From: Streptomyces sp. SAI-135
GTDB taxonomy: Bacteria > Actinomycetota > Actinomycetes > Streptomycetales > Streptomycetaceae
NCBI RefSeq assembly: GCF_029893805.1
Contig: NZ_JARXYP010000002.1
Span: 6,324,001-6,388,000, forward strand
Direction: 5' to 3'
Length of the DNA stretch: 64,000 bases
The notes beneath the pieces were generated by a model that was given only the letters and a program-made list of their open reading frames with translations, was not told where the DNA came from and searched no databases. The position numbers and the translations under genes are program-made. Shown here piece by piece: positions 10,700 through 21,129 of this stretch. How positions within the stretch are numbered: the stretch's first letter is position 1; each line of letters opens with the position of its first letter.

Positions 10700-11497
10700 A
10701 TGGACTTCCCGGCGGATCTTCCCGCGGACTTTCCAGGGCAGGCGCACCCGCACCCCCACCCGCACGGCGGATGGCCCGGCAACGAGCTGGAGGAGGTGCT
10801 CTCGGCCTCCCTCGGCATGCCCTCGGCGGGCGGCCGGATCATCGAGGTGCTCGGCCGCAGCTTCGTCTGGATCCCCCTGCCGAACGGCGGCGGCCCGCAC
10901 AGCGGCCCCCTCGACCTGCCCACCCTGGAGATCGAGGGCCAGGCCTTCGTCCCGGTCTTCAGCTCCGAGGAGCAGTTCCGCCAGGTCGTCGGCAGCCATC
11001 TGTCGTACACCATCGCCCCGGCGGTCGAGTTCGCGCGCGGGCTGCCCCCGCACGTGGGCATCGCGGTGAACCCCGACGGCGTGGTCGGCGTCCCCCTCCC
11101 GCCCGCCGCCGTCGCCGACCTGTGCCGGGTGGGCCGCACCCCGCTGGACGGGCCCAACACCGGTGGCCGGGTCAAGCTCTACGAGCCGGACTGGCAGGAC
11201 GACCCGGTCGACTTCCTGGCAGCCGCGTCCGCCGAGTTCGCGGCCACCGGAGTGGTCCTCACGGCCCGCCGGTGCCTCGCCGCCATCGAGACCGCCGACC
11301 CGGTCATGTTCGTGGGTGTCGAACTCTCCCAGTGGGAGGGCGACCTGCGCACCCTGCCCATGGACGCCCTCGGCCGGGCCCTGGGCCGCACCCCGGTGGC
11401 GTGGCCGGTCAACCTCGTCCTGCTGGACGTGGCGGACGACCCGGTGGGCCACTGGATGCGGGGCCAGGTACGCCCCTTCTACACCCAGGGGACGTAA
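10700..11497 (+). CDS. SseB-family protein, copy 1
   Basis: The 265-residue soluble protein matches the two-domain SseB ('enhanced serine sensitivity') family: an N-terminal SseB domain (about residues 30-130, with FVPVFSSEEQF) and a C-terminal domain ending DDPVGHWMRGQVRPFYTQ. The N-terminus is His/Pro-rich (HPHPHPHGG). The ATG has AGGCGG upstream. A paralogue follows. Biochemical function is unknown; the name comes from an E. coli phenotype. Its place next to serine-catabolic genes is suggestive but may be chance. Confidence 0.8.
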   Translation: MDFPADLPADFPGQAHPHPHPHGGWPGNELEEVLSASLGMPSAGGRIIEVLGRSFVWIPLPNGGGPHSGPLDLPTLEIEGQAFVPVFSSEEQFRQVVGSHLSYTIAPAVEFARGLPPHVGIAVNPDGVVGVPLPPAAVADLCRVGRTPLDGPNTGGRVKLYEPDWQDDPVDFLAAASAEFAATGVVLTARRCLAAIETADPVMFVGVELSQWEGDLRTLPMDALGRALGRTPVAWPVNLVLLDVADDPVGHWMRGQVRPFYTQGT

Positions 11498-11498
11498 T

Positions 11499-11575
11499 GC
11501 AGGGGCGCGGGGAACTGCGCGAGCAACCCCCACGACCCGCAGCCGCGATCCGACACCAGGACCCGAGCTCCTGGG
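11499..11575. repeat. Probable dispersed Streptomyces intergenic repeat
   Basis: The stretch after the first sseB stop includes GGGGCGCGGGGAACTGCGCG followed by ACGACCCGCAGCCG. I recognise this as an element found many times between Streptomyces genes. It is related to the copy at 35788. It may act as a 3' RNA structure. Recognition is from memory. Confidence 0.6.
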
Positions 11576-11627
11576 CGCTTAAGCTGTGTCCATATCCGGG
11601 GCAACAAACAGGGAAGGGGCGGTCCAG

Positions 11628-12428
11628 GTGAGCGCCAGCGGCACGGGCACCGCGACCGGCACGGTCGAGCACATGCTGCGCCAGGTGACCCCCGGGCGCT
11701 ACGACGCGTACGAGGCACTGCTGCGCGCCCTCGCGACCCCGAACAACGGTCAGATCTGGATGCTCCTGTGGCACGGCCAGGCGGGCTCCCCGGACGCCCA
11801 GTACGGGAACATGGAGGTCGACGGCTACGGCTACGCCCCCTGCGTCACCTCGGCCCAGGAACTGAGCGCCAGCGGCTGGAACCGTTCGTACGAGGTGGTC
11901 GACGGCATCGACGTGGCCCGCACCCTGTACCCCGACCACTACGGCCTCTGGCTCAACCCGCACGCCCCCGGCGGCGGCGTGGGCATCCCCTGGCTCGACC
12001 TGCGCCGCATCGCGACCGGCCTGGAGCGCCAGCCCGCGGGCCCGCTGCGGCTGTCCGAACCCGGCATCGAGGTGCCCCAGTTCTACGCCCTGCTCGTGCA
12101 GAACGCCCACCGCACCCCGGCGGTCCGCTCGCTGCGCCGCGCCTGGGTGCAGCCGGCCCTCGGGGCGCCGTATCTCGCCATCGGCCTGGACGTGTACGAC
12201 ACCAGTCCCTCGGCCGTGGACTCGGTGCGCGCGATGATGCAGCAGTCCATCGGCGCCGTCCCGGAGGGACTGCCGGTGTCCACCGTGGCGATGTCCGACG
12301 AGTACGACCCGGTGGCCCTGTGGATGCGCGCCGGCGCGCGGCCTTTCTACGACCGTGAGGCCCACGGTTCGCCCGCCCAGGCCCCGGCGGCCGGGTACGG
12401 CTACCCGCCGGCCCGTGGCGGTTACTGA
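11628..12428 (+). CDS. SseB-family protein, copy 2
   Basis: The 266-residue protein is a paralogue of the preceding gene. It shares the bipartite layout and a matching end (YDPVALWMRAGARPFY against DPVGHWMRGQVRPFY). An N-terminal SseB-like domain begins EHMLRQVTPGRYDAYEALLRALA, and the last ~20 residues are Gly/Pro/Tyr-rich. GTG at 11628 is preceded by GGGAAGGGG. An upstream TTG or ATG in frame is possible but lacks a good ribosome site. The two genes are separated by 130 bp holding a dispersed repeat. Confidence 0.8.
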   Translation: MSASGTGTATGTVEHMLRQVTPGRYDAYEALLRALATPNNGQIWMLLWHGQAGSPDAQYGNMEVDGYGYAPCVTSAQELSASGWNRSYEVVDGIDVARTLYPDHYGLWLNPHAPGGGVGIPWLDLRRIATGLERQPAGPLRLSEPGIEVPQFYALLVQNAHRTPAVRSLRRAWVQPALGAPYLAIGLDVYDTSPSAVDSVRAMMQQSIGAVPEGLPVSTVAMSDEYDPVALWMRAGARPFYDREAHGSPAQAPAAGYGYPPARGGY

Positions 12429-12763
12429 GAGTGGCGGCAACCCGTTCGGCTCGTTTACGTAACAGCCACATTTCTTCGCGCGTAGATGGCGGCGAATCAT
12501 CACGTGCATCACTTATTGTGCCGTTTTGTCCCAACTGGCATGCGTCCGAGGGGCGTTACCCGCTGTTCGGATAACGGAATCCCTCGTACTGCATCACGGT
12601 TACGCATACTTTCTTCGCCAGACCTGGCGGGTGATCGCAGCGAAGCTGAAGACTCCCCAGGCAGACGCAGGATCAGACGTTCCTGCGAGCTGAGCAAGTC
12701 GACAAAGCCGTAATCCACGGCAGGTGTAGGCCGGTCACCACCGGCGAGAGGGGTCGGGTCACT
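12429..12763 (+). promoter_or_regulatory. Promoter region of the oligopeptide permease operon, with a 21-bp inverted repeat
   Basis: This 335-bp gap is noticeably AT-richer than its surroundings and holds no gene. At 12555-12575 there is an inverted repeat: GTTA-n-CCG, 5 bp, CGG-n-TAAC, a plausible operator. I found no convincing -35/-10 pair. The oppC ribosome site GAGAGGGG is about 11 bp before its GTG. Confidence 0.55.
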
Positions 12764-13762
12764 GTGACCGCACCGATCGAGACCACCGGGGCGCAGGCCG
12801 AGGCGCAGCCGGAGGCTGTCCTGGCCGGCGCCGGCAAGGGGCAGATCGAGGGCCGTTCCCTGGGGCAGATCGCCTGGTCCCGTTTCAAGAGGGACAAGGT
12901 GGCGGTCGCCGGTGGTGTGATCGTCATCCTGCTGATCCTGGTCGCGGTGCTGTCCCGTCCCATCCAGGCCCTCTTCGGTCTGGACCCGAACGCCCTGCAC
13001 CAGGACCTGATCGACCCCAACACCTCGCTGCCCAAGGGCGGCTGGGGCGGCATGAGCTGGGACCACCCGCTCGGCGTGGAGCCGAAGTTCGGCCGCGACA
13101 TCGCCACCCGCATCCTCGAGGGCTCCTGGGTCTCCCTGGTCGTGGCCTTCGGTGCCACGATCCTGTCCAACACGATCGGCGCGGTCCTCGGCGTGGTCGC
13201 CGGCTACTACGGCGGCCGGGTCGACACGATCATCAGCCGGCTGATGGACACCTTCCTGGCGTTCCCGCTGCTGCTGTTCGCCATCGCCATCTCGGCGACC
13301 CTGCAGGGCGGTGCCTTCGGGCTGGAGGGCCTGCCGCTGCACATCAGCGTGCTGATCTTCATCATCGGCTTCTTCAACTGGCCCTACCTGGGCCGTATCG
13401 TGCGCGGTCAGACCCTGGCCCTGCGCGAGCGGGAGTTCGTCGACGCATCCCGGGGGATGGGGGCCAAGGGGCCGTACATCCTCTTCAAGGAGCTGCTGCC
13501 GAACCTCGTCGGCCCGATCATCGTCTACTCGACGCTGCTCATCCCGACCAACATCCTCTTCGAGGCGTCCCTCAGTTTCCTCGGCGTCGGCATCCAGCCC
13601 CCGCAGGCGTCCTGGGGCGGCATGATCAACCAGGCGGTCGACTACTACCAGGTCGACCCCCAGTTCATGATCGTGCCTGGTCTGGCCATCTTCGTGACCG
13701 TCCTTGCGTTCAACCTGCTCGGTGACGGTCTCCGCGACGCTCTCGACCCGCGCAGCCGCTGA
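12764..13762 (+). CDS. Oligopeptide ABC transporter permease (OppC type)
   Basis: The 332-residue inner-membrane permease belongs to a peptide importer. It has one N-terminal membrane segment (about residues 47-63), a long periplasmic-type loop, then five or so segments of the BPD_transp_1 domain. The EAA loop EFVDASRGMGAKGPYILFKE contacts the ATPases. It is the first gene of a C-A-B-D-F operon; many opp operons start with the binding protein instead. The start is GTG. Confidence 0.92.
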   Translation: MTAPIETTGAQAEAQPEAVLAGAGKGQIEGRSLGQIAWSRFKRDKVAVAGGVIVILLILVAVLSRPIQALFGLDPNALHQDLIDPNTSLPKGGWGGMSWDHPLGVEPKFGRDIATRILEGSWVSLVVAFGATILSNTIGAVLGVVAGYYGGRVDTIISRLMDTFLAFPLLLFAIAISATLQGGAFGLEGLPLHISVLIFIIGFFNWPYLGRIVRGQTLALREREFVDASRGMGAKGPYILFKELLPNLVGPIIVYSTLLIPTNILFEASLSFLGVGIQPPQASWGGMINQAVDYYQVDPQFMIVPGLAIFVTVLAFNLLGDGLRDALDPRSR

Positions 13763-13821
13763 CCCGCGGCGGCGGTGAGAGTCCACAAGATTTCCGACAA
13801 TTGAAGGGGAAGCAGACCATC

Positions 13822-15570
13822 ATGCGAAGGTCAGCGCTGGCCGCAGTGGCGGCCATCGGCAGTGCGAGCCTGTTGCTCTCGGCTTGCAGCAAGGCCGATG
13901 ACAACGGTGGAGACGAAAACAAGTCGGCTGGGGCCAACGCAGCGACCAAGGGTGTCGTCAACGCCTCCACCCAGAAGGGTGGGACGGTCACGTACGAGTA
14001 CTCCGACGTCCCGGACTCCTTCGACCCCGGCAACACGTACTACGCCTACATGTACAACCTCAGCCGGCTCTACGCCCGCCCGCTGATGACCTTCGCGCCC
14101 GGTCCGGGCGAGGAGGGCAACAAGCTGGTCCCGGACCTCGCCGAGAGCGCCGGCCAGCCCAGCGACGGCGGCAAGACGTGGACGTACAAGATCCGTTCCG
14201 GCCTGAAGTACCAGGACGGCACGCCGATCACCTCGAAGGACGTCAAGTACGCCGTCGAGCGCTCGAACTTCGCGCGTGACGTGCTCTCCCTCGGCCCGAA
14301 CTACTTCCAGCAGTTCCTCCAGGGCGGCGACAAGTACAAGGGCCCCTACAAGGACAAGAGCGCCGAGGGCCTGAAGTCCATCGAGACGCCGGACGACAAC
14401 ACGATCGTCTTCAAGCTCAACCGCGCCTTCCAGGAGTTCGACTACCTGGTCGCCACGCCGCAGACGGCTCCGGTCCCGCAGGCCAAGGACACCGGCGTCG
14501 ACTACGTCAAGAGCATCGTCTCCTCGGGCTCCTACAAGTTCCAGAGCTACAAGGAGGGCCAGCAGGCCGTCCTCGTGCGCAACGAGAACTGGGACGCGAA
14601 GACCGACCCGCTGCGCAAGCAGTACCCGGACAAGATCGTCGTCAAGCTGAAGGTCAACGCCGAGACGATCGACCAGGACGTCCAGGCCGGCGACGCGATC
14701 GACCTCGGTGGTACCGGTGTCCAGGCCGCGACCCAGGCCAAGGTCGTCAACGACGCCAACCTGAAGTCGAACACGGACAACACCTACGGTGGCCGCCTGG
14801 TCTACATGGCGATCAACACCCAGGTCGCGCCGTTCGACAAGGTCGAGTGCCGCAAGGCCGTCCAGTACGCCATCGACAAGGTCTCCGTGCAGACCGCCGA
14901 GGGCGGCCCGATCCGCGGTGACATCGCCACCACCGTCCTGCCGCCGGACATCCCGGGCTACGAGAAGGCGGACGTCTACGCGACCACCGGCAACAAGGGC
15001 GACGCGGCCAAGGCCAAGGAGCAGCTGAAGGCCTGCGGCAAGTCGAGCATCAACACCAACATCTCGGCCCGCAGCGACCGTCCTCAGGAGATCGACGCGG
15101 CCACCGCGATCATCGCCTCGCTGAAGAAGGTCGGCATCAACGCCAGCCTGAAGCAGTACCCGTCGGGCAAGTACTTCACCGACTACGCCGGTGTGCCGAC
15201 CTTCGACAAGAAGCAGAACATCGGTCTGCACATGATGCAGTGGGGTGCCGACTGGCCCTCCGGCTACGGCTTCCTGCAGCAGATCCTGCACGGTGACGCG
15301 ATCGGTGCGTCCGGCAACACCAACCTCTCGTACCTGAACGACAAGCAGATCAACGAGATGCTGGAGAAGGCCATCGCCACCGAGGACGACTCGGCGCGCA
15401 ACGCCCTGTACGCCCAGATCGACAAGCGTGCGATGGACCTGTCGGCGCTGGTCCCGCTGACCTACTTCAAGGTCCTGCTGTACCGCCCGGCCGGCTTCAC
15501 CAACCTGGTGTCCACGGCGGCCTTCAGCGGTCAGTACGACTACCTCAACATCGGCACGACCAAGAAGTAG
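13822..15570 (+). CDS. Oligopeptide-binding lipoprotein (OppA type, SBP_bac_5)
   Basis: This extracellular solute-binding protein delivers peptides to the permease. The 582-residue protein has a lipoprotein signal peptide with lipobox LSAC (Cys22). The mature part is a family-5 solute-binding domain with YEYSDVPDSFDPGNTYY at its start. ATG 13822 (MRRSALAAVAAIG) gives a normal signal peptide; TTG 13801 is an alternative seven codons upstream. Lys and Asn use the C/G-ending codons AAG and AAC almost only, typical of highly expressed Streptomyces genes. A strong hairpin follows the stop. Confidence 0.93.
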   Translation: MRRSALAAVAAIGSASLLLSACSKADDNGGDENKSAGANAATKGVVNASTQKGGTVTYEYSDVPDSFDPGNTYYAYMYNLSRLYARPLMTFAPGPGEEGNKLVPDLAESAGQPSDGGKTWTYKIRSGLKYQDGTPITSKDVKYAVERSNFARDVLSLGPNYFQQFLQGGDKYKGPYKDKSAEGLKSIETPDDNTIVFKLNRAFQEFDYLVATPQTAPVPQAKDTGVDYVKSIVSSGSYKFQSYKEGQQAVLVRNENWDAKTDPLRKQYPDKIVVKLKVNAETIDQDVQAGDAIDLGGTGVQAATQAKVVNDANLKSNTDNTYGGRLVYMAINTQVAPFDKVECRKAVQYAIDKVSVQTAEGGPIRGDIATTVLPPDIPGYEKADVYATTGNKGDAAKAKEQLKACGKSSINTNISARSDRPQEIDAATAIIASLKKVGINASLKQYPSGKYFTDYAGVPTFDKKQNIGLHMMQWGADWPSGYGFLQQILHGDAIGASGNTNLSYLNDKQINEMLEKAIATEDDSARNALYAQIDKRAMDLSALVPLTYFKVLLYRPAGFTNLVSTAAFSGQYDYLNIGTTKK

Positions 15571-15593
15571 CCCCGGAAGGCAGGTGAAGGCAT

Positions 15594-15627
15594 TGGTGCC
15601 CGTGGGCTTCGCGGCCCACGGGCACCA
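15594..15627 (+). terminator. Strong hairpin between the binding-protein and oppB genes
   Basis: A 14-bp perfect stem (TGGTGCCCGTGGGC with GCCCACGGGCACCA) with a 6-nt loop lies in the 69-bp gap. Such hairpins after binding-protein genes usually stabilise the upstream mRNA or partly terminate it, giving excess binding protein over permease. Confidence 0.75.
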
Positions 15628-15639
15628 GCGCCGGTCCCC

Positions 15640-16647
15640 GTGATCTCGTACATCCTCCGTCGGACGTTCGCGGCAGTGATCCTGCTGTTGGTCGTCACCG
15701 CGGTCACCTTCGCGATCTTCTTCCTGCTGCCACGGATGGCCGGCCAGACCGCCGACCAGCTCGCGCAGCAGTACCTGGGCAAGAGCCCGTCGAAGGCCGA
15801 CATCCTCGCGGTCAAGCAGAACCTGGGTCTGGACGACCCGCTGTACCTGCAGTACTGGCACTTCATCAAGGGTGTCGTGTCCGGGGCCACCTACAACCTG
15901 GGTCCCACGACCGCGCACTGCGACGCGCCGTGCTTCGGCTACTCCTTCAAGACCCACGAGGCGGTCTGGCCGCAGCTCACCTCGCGCATCCCGGTGACCG
16001 CGTCCCTTGCCCTCGGTGCCGCCGTGCTGTGGCTGGTCTCCGGTGTCGTGATCGGTGTGATCTCCGCGCTCAAGCCCGGCAGCTTCTTCGACCGCAGCTT
16101 CATGGGCGTCGCACTCGCCGGTGTCTCGCTGCCCATGTTCTTCACGGGCAACCTGGCGCTGCTGCTCTTCACCTACCAGTGGCCGATCTTCGGCCGCACC
16201 TATGTGCCGTTCACGGAGAACCCGGCCCAGTGGGCCAACACGCTCTTCCCGGCCTGGTGCTCGCTCGCTCTGCTGTACTCCGCCATCTACGCCCGGCTGA
16301 CCCGTTCGGGCATGCTGGAGACGATGAACGAGGACTTCATCCGCACGGCCCGCGCCAAGGGCCTGCGCGAGCGCAACGTGGTCGGCCGGCACGGCCTCAG
16401 GGCCGCACTGACGCCGATCATCACCGTGTTCGGCATGGACCTGGGTCTGCTCCTCGGCGGTGCCGTGATCACCGAGACCGTGTTCTCGCTGCCCGGCATC
16501 GGCCAGTACGCGGTCCAGGGCATCACCGACAACGACCTGCCCCCGATCCTCGGCGTCACCCTGCTGGCCGCCATCTTCGTCGTAGTCGCAAATCTCCTGG
16601 TGGACCTGTTGTACGCCGCCGCCGACCCGCGGGTGAGGCTCTCGTGA
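15640..16647 (+). CDS. Oligopeptide ABC transporter permease (OppB type)
   Basis: The 335-residue permease has an N-terminal membrane segment (about residues 9-30), a large extracytoplasmic loop containing HCDAPCFGYS, and a C-terminal BPD_transp_1 domain with the EAA loop DFIRTARAKGLRERNVVGRH. It pairs with the OppC-type permease. The start is GTG right after the hairpin. The stop overlaps the oppD GTG by 4 bp. Confidence 0.93.
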   Translation: MISYILRRTFAAVILLLVVTAVTFAIFFLLPRMAGQTADQLAQQYLGKSPSKADILAVKQNLGLDDPLYLQYWHFIKGVVSGATYNLGPTTAHCDAPCFGYSFKTHEAVWPQLTSRIPVTASLALGAAVLWLVSGVVIGVISALKPGSFFDRSFMGVALAGVSLPMFFTGNLALLLFTYQWPIFGRTYVPFTENPAQWANTLFPAWCSLALLYSAIYARLTRSGMLETMNEDFIRTARAKGLRERNVVGRHGLRAALTPIITVFGMDLGLLLGGAVITETVFSLPGIGQYAVQGITDNDLPPILGVTLLAAIFVVVANLLVDLLYAAADPRVRLS

Positions 16648-17731
16648 CCGAACTGTCCAAGACCGGTGCCGCGCTGGGCGAGCCCGCCCCCGGCAACGCT
16701 CCCGACGCCTTCCTCGCGGTCCGCGACCTCAAGGTGCACTTCCCGACCGACGACGGCCTGGTCAAGTCCGTCGACGGCCTCAGCTTCGAGGTGGAGAAGG
16801 GCAAGACCCTCTGCATCGTCGGAGAGTCCGGCTCCGGAAAGTCCGTCACCTCGCTGGCGATCATGGGCCTGCACCGGCTCGGCGCGCGCGGCAAGAACGT
16901 GCAGATGTCCGGCGAGATCTGGCTGGGCGGCAAGGAGCTGGTCTCCGCCGACCCGGACGAGGTGCGCCGGCTGCGCGGCCGTGAGATGGCGATGATCTTC
17001 CAGGACCCGCTGTCCGCGATGCACCCGTACTACACGATCGGCAACCAGATCGTGGAGGCGTACCGGGTCCACCACGACGTCAACAAGAAGGTCGCGCGCA
17101 AGCGGGCGATCGAGATGCTCGACCGGGTCGGCATCCCCGAGCCCGACAAGCGCGTGGACGGCTACCCGCACGAGTTCTCCGGCGGTATGCGCCAGCGCGC
17201 GATGATCGCCATGGCGCTGGTCAACAACCCCGAACTGCTCATCGCGGACGAGCCGACGACCGCCCTGGACGTCACCGTCCAGGCGCAGATCCTCGACCTG
17301 ATCCGGGACCTGCAGAAGGAGTTCGGCTCCGCGGTCGTCCTCATCACCCACGACCTGGGCGTGGTCGCCGAGATCGCCGACGACGTCCTCGTGATGTACG
17401 GCGGCCGGTGCGTGGAGCGCGGCAGCGTCGACGACGTCTTCGAGCGCCCGCAGCACCCCTACACCTGGGGCCTGCTGGGCTCGATGCCGCGCATCGACCG
17501 CGAGACCTCCGAGCGGCTCATCCCCGTCAAGGGCCAGCCGCCGAGCCTCATCAACGTCCCCTCGGGCTGCGCCTTCCACCCCCGCTGCCCGTACGCGGAC
17601 ATCCCCAAGGGCAATGTCACCCGTACCGTGCGCCCGGAGCTCCAGCAGGTCGGCGCCGGACACTTCTCCGCGTGCCACCTCTCGCAGGAGGACCGCACAC
17701 GGATCTGGACCGAAGAGATTGCGCCGAAGCT

Positions 17732-17735
<4 letters not shown>
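16644..17735 (+). CDS. Oligopeptide ABC transporter ATPase (OppD type)
   Basis: This is one of two ATPases driving peptide uptake. The 363-residue protein has Walker A GESGSGKS (residues 60-67), signature FSGGMRQR, Walker B LLIADEP and the C-terminal oligopeptide-ATPase segment CAFHPRCPYA. GTG at 16644 overlaps the oppB stop; the longer frame upstream runs through oppB and is not used. It overlaps oppF by 4 bp (GTGA). Confidence 0.94.
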
Positions 17736-19090
<1,355 letters not shown>

Positions 19091-19100
19091 GGCATGACGA

Positions 19101-19164
19101 GCAGGACCGGTCCTGCACCACCCGAGCGGGAGAGCGCGGAGCAGTCCGTCGCCCTCCCGCTCGG
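19101..19164 (+). terminator. Palindrome plus hairpin after the opp operon
   Basis: A perfect 16-bp palindrome (GCAGGACCGGTCCTGC, 19101-19116) is followed by an 11-bp stem (CCGAGCGGGAG with CTCCCGCTCGG, 19122-19164) with a 21-nt loop. There is no U-tract. It is the probable end of the opp transcript. Confidence 0.6.
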
Positions 19165-19199
19165 CGCATCCCGCAACAGGCCGTGCGCGACAATGCGGT

Positions 19200-19856
19200 G
19201 TGCTCCAGCAACTGTTCACTCCCTCCGTCCAGCACACGCTCGACCTCGTCGGCATCTTCGTGTTCGCCATCTCCGGCGCGCTGCTGGCCGTCCGCAAGAA
19301 CTTCGACGTCTTCGGCATCGCCGTCCTCGCCGAGGTCACCGCGCTGGGCGGAGGACTGTTCCGGGACCTGATCATCGGCGCGGTACCGCCCGCCGCCTTC
19401 ACGGACCTGGGCTACTTCATCACCCCGCTGCTCGCCGCCCTCCTGGTCTTCTTCCTGCACCCGCACGTGGAGCGCATCCAGGTCGGCGTGAACGTCTTCG
19501 ACGCGGCCGGTCTCGGTCTGTTCTGCGTCGCCGGCACCACCAAGGCGTACGAGTACGGGCTCGGCCTCACCCAGTCCGCCACCCTCGGACTCGCCACCGC
19601 CGTCGGCGGCGGTGTGCTCAGGGACGTCCTCGCCAACGAGGTGCCGTCCCTGCTGCGCTGGGACCGCGACCTGTACGCGGTCCCGGCGATCGTCGGCGCC
19701 ACCCTGGTCGTCCTGTGCATCCGCTACGACGCCCTCACCCCGTTCACCAGCGGGCTCGCGGCCCTCACGGCCTTCGTACTGCGCCTGCTCGCGATGCGGT
19801 TCCACTGGCGAGCTCCGCGGGCGTGGAACCGCCGGTCGACCGTGCGTGAGGAGTAG
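19200..19856 (+). CDS. TRIC/UPF0126-family membrane channel
   Basis: The 218-residue protein has about seven membrane segments in two repeats of the UPF0126 domain. Each repeat carries the Gly-rich motif of prokaryotic TRIC cation channels (ALGGGLFRDLIIG and AVGGGVLRDVLANEVP). It probably passes potassium or other monovalent cations. GTG is the start; no good ribosome site is seen, and GACAAT lies about 5 bp upstream, so the mRNA may be leaderless. The last 92 bp overlap the 3' end of the opposite-strand esterase. Confidence 0.88.
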   Translation: MLQQLFTPSVQHTLDLVGIFVFAISGALLAVRKNFDVFGIAVLAEVTALGGGLFRDLIIGAVPPAAFTDLGYFITPLLAALLVFFLHPHVERIQVGVNVFDAAGLGLFCVAGTTKAYEYGLGLTQSATLGLATAVGGGVLRDVLANEVPSLLRWDRDLYAVPAIVGATLVVLCIRYDALTPFTSGLAALTAFVLRLLAMRFHWRAPRAWNRRSTVREE

Positions 19857-20985
19857 CGCCCGCCCTGCCGTGCAGCAGCCCCATCTCCTCGGTCAGCCAG
19901 TGGAAGGCGGGCACCACCTGCGGCTTCCACAGCGCCATGTTGTGGCCGCCGGCGCTCTTCGGGACGTAGACCACGTGCACGGTGGTCGGCGCCTTCGCGA
20001 CCTGTTCGAGGCCCATGGCCGCCTCGTAGCCGTCGCCGGGCTGACCGGACTGGTAGAGCGCGATCGCGGGCGGGGTGCGGGCGTCGCGCAGCAGCAGGTA
20101 GGGGTTGTTCGCGCGGCGCAGGGCGGGGGTCTCGGCGGCCAGCGAGTTGCGTTCGCCGATCGGGTCGTTGTAGCCGGACATGCTGACCGCGGCCCGGTAG
20201 CGGTCGGGGTGCGCGACGGCGAGCTTCGTCGCGCAGTGCCCGCCCGCCGAGTACCCGGCCACCGCCCAGCCCGCCGGCCCGGACCGGGCGCGGAAGTTGT
20301 CCGTGACCATCTTCGGCACGTCCACACTGAGCCAGGTGTCGGCGTTGACGGTGCCGGTGATGTTGGCGCATCCGGTGTCGACCCCGGCCAGCAGGTTCAT
20401 GCGCGGGGCGACCAGGATGAACGGCGCCACCCTGCCGTCGCGCATCAGCGGCCGGAGCTGGGCGACCGCGTGCAGCGACCCGAACCAGGCCTTCGCCGAG
20501 CCCGGATACCCCGACAGCAGCTCCACCACGGGGAACCTGTGGTGCCGGTAGGCGGGCCGGCCGTACTGCGGGGGCAGCCAGACGTAGACCTCGGCGTTCA
20601 CCCCCGAGACCCGGCCCTTGAGCTGGGTGACCCGGACGCCCTTCATCCCGGGTCCGGAGGCGTCGGTGAAGTGCTGGCGCACCCTGGGCAGCCGCTTCAG
20701 CGAGATCCCGCCGGTGCCGTCGGCGCCCAGGTTCGCGGCCTGCTGGACGTGGTTGCCGGTGCCGAGCAGGTCGGCCCAGTTGTCGTACAGGTTGTTCTGG
20801 TTGTTGACCAGCACGAAGACGAGGGCGACGGCCGTGCCCTGGGCGAACAGCACCATCACCACGCGGGCGACGGCGCGGGCGATCCGGGGTCCCCGCAGCC
20901 GCGACCACAGGGCCAGCGGCAGCACGACGGCGACGACGGACAGCACGATCAGCGTGTAGAGGAACGCGGTCCCGGTGAGGCTCAT
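19765..20985 (-). CDS. Membrane-anchored alpha/beta-hydrolase esterase
   Basis: The 406-residue protein has two N-terminal membrane segments (about residues 5-28 and 40-60). An esterase-D/antigen-85-like hydrolase domain follows, with nucleophile motif GYSAGG and a late GGHNMALWKP that probably holds the catalytic His. The domain is expected outside the membrane; the substrate is unknown. ATG 20985 fits best because the upstream extension reads into charged, non-signal sequence. The final ~30 codons overlap the convergent TRIC gene. Confidence 0.8.
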   Translation of the reverse strand: MSLTGTAFLYTLIVLSVVAVVLPLALWSRLRGPRIARAVARVVMVLFAQGTAVALVFVLVNNQNNLYDNWADLLGTGNHVQQAANLGADGTGGISLKRLPRVRQHFTDASGPGMKGVRVTQLKGRVSGVNAEVYVWLPPQYGRPAYRHHRFPVVELLSGYPGSAKAWFGSLHAVAQLRPLMRDGRVAPFILVAPRMNLLAGVDTGCANITGTVNADTWLSVDVPKMVTDNFRARSGPAGWAVAGYSAGGHCATKLAVAHPDRYRAAVSMSGYNDPIGERNSLAAETPALRRANNPYLLLRDARTPPAIALYQSGQPGDGYEAAMGLEQVAKAPTTVHVVYVPKSAGGHNMALWKPQVVPAFHWLTEEMGLLHGRAGATPHARSTGGSTPAELASGTASRAGAVRRP

Positions 20986-21129
20986 GTCCCTGTAGAGGGG
21001 CTCGCCGGAGGCGGGGTTTACGGACGAGTACGGACACTTACCGAAGAATTGCCCGCGTCTCACCTGGGATGATCAAGGCGAGAGGGGAGAAAGCTACCGC
21101 TTAGTAGTTAGCTGTTGTACCGTTCAGGC

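Noticed and set aside
13831..16392. An 853-codon minus-strand frame across the opp genes.
   Set aside because: It is antisense to clear, motif-bearing transporter genes and has no ribosome site or family features.
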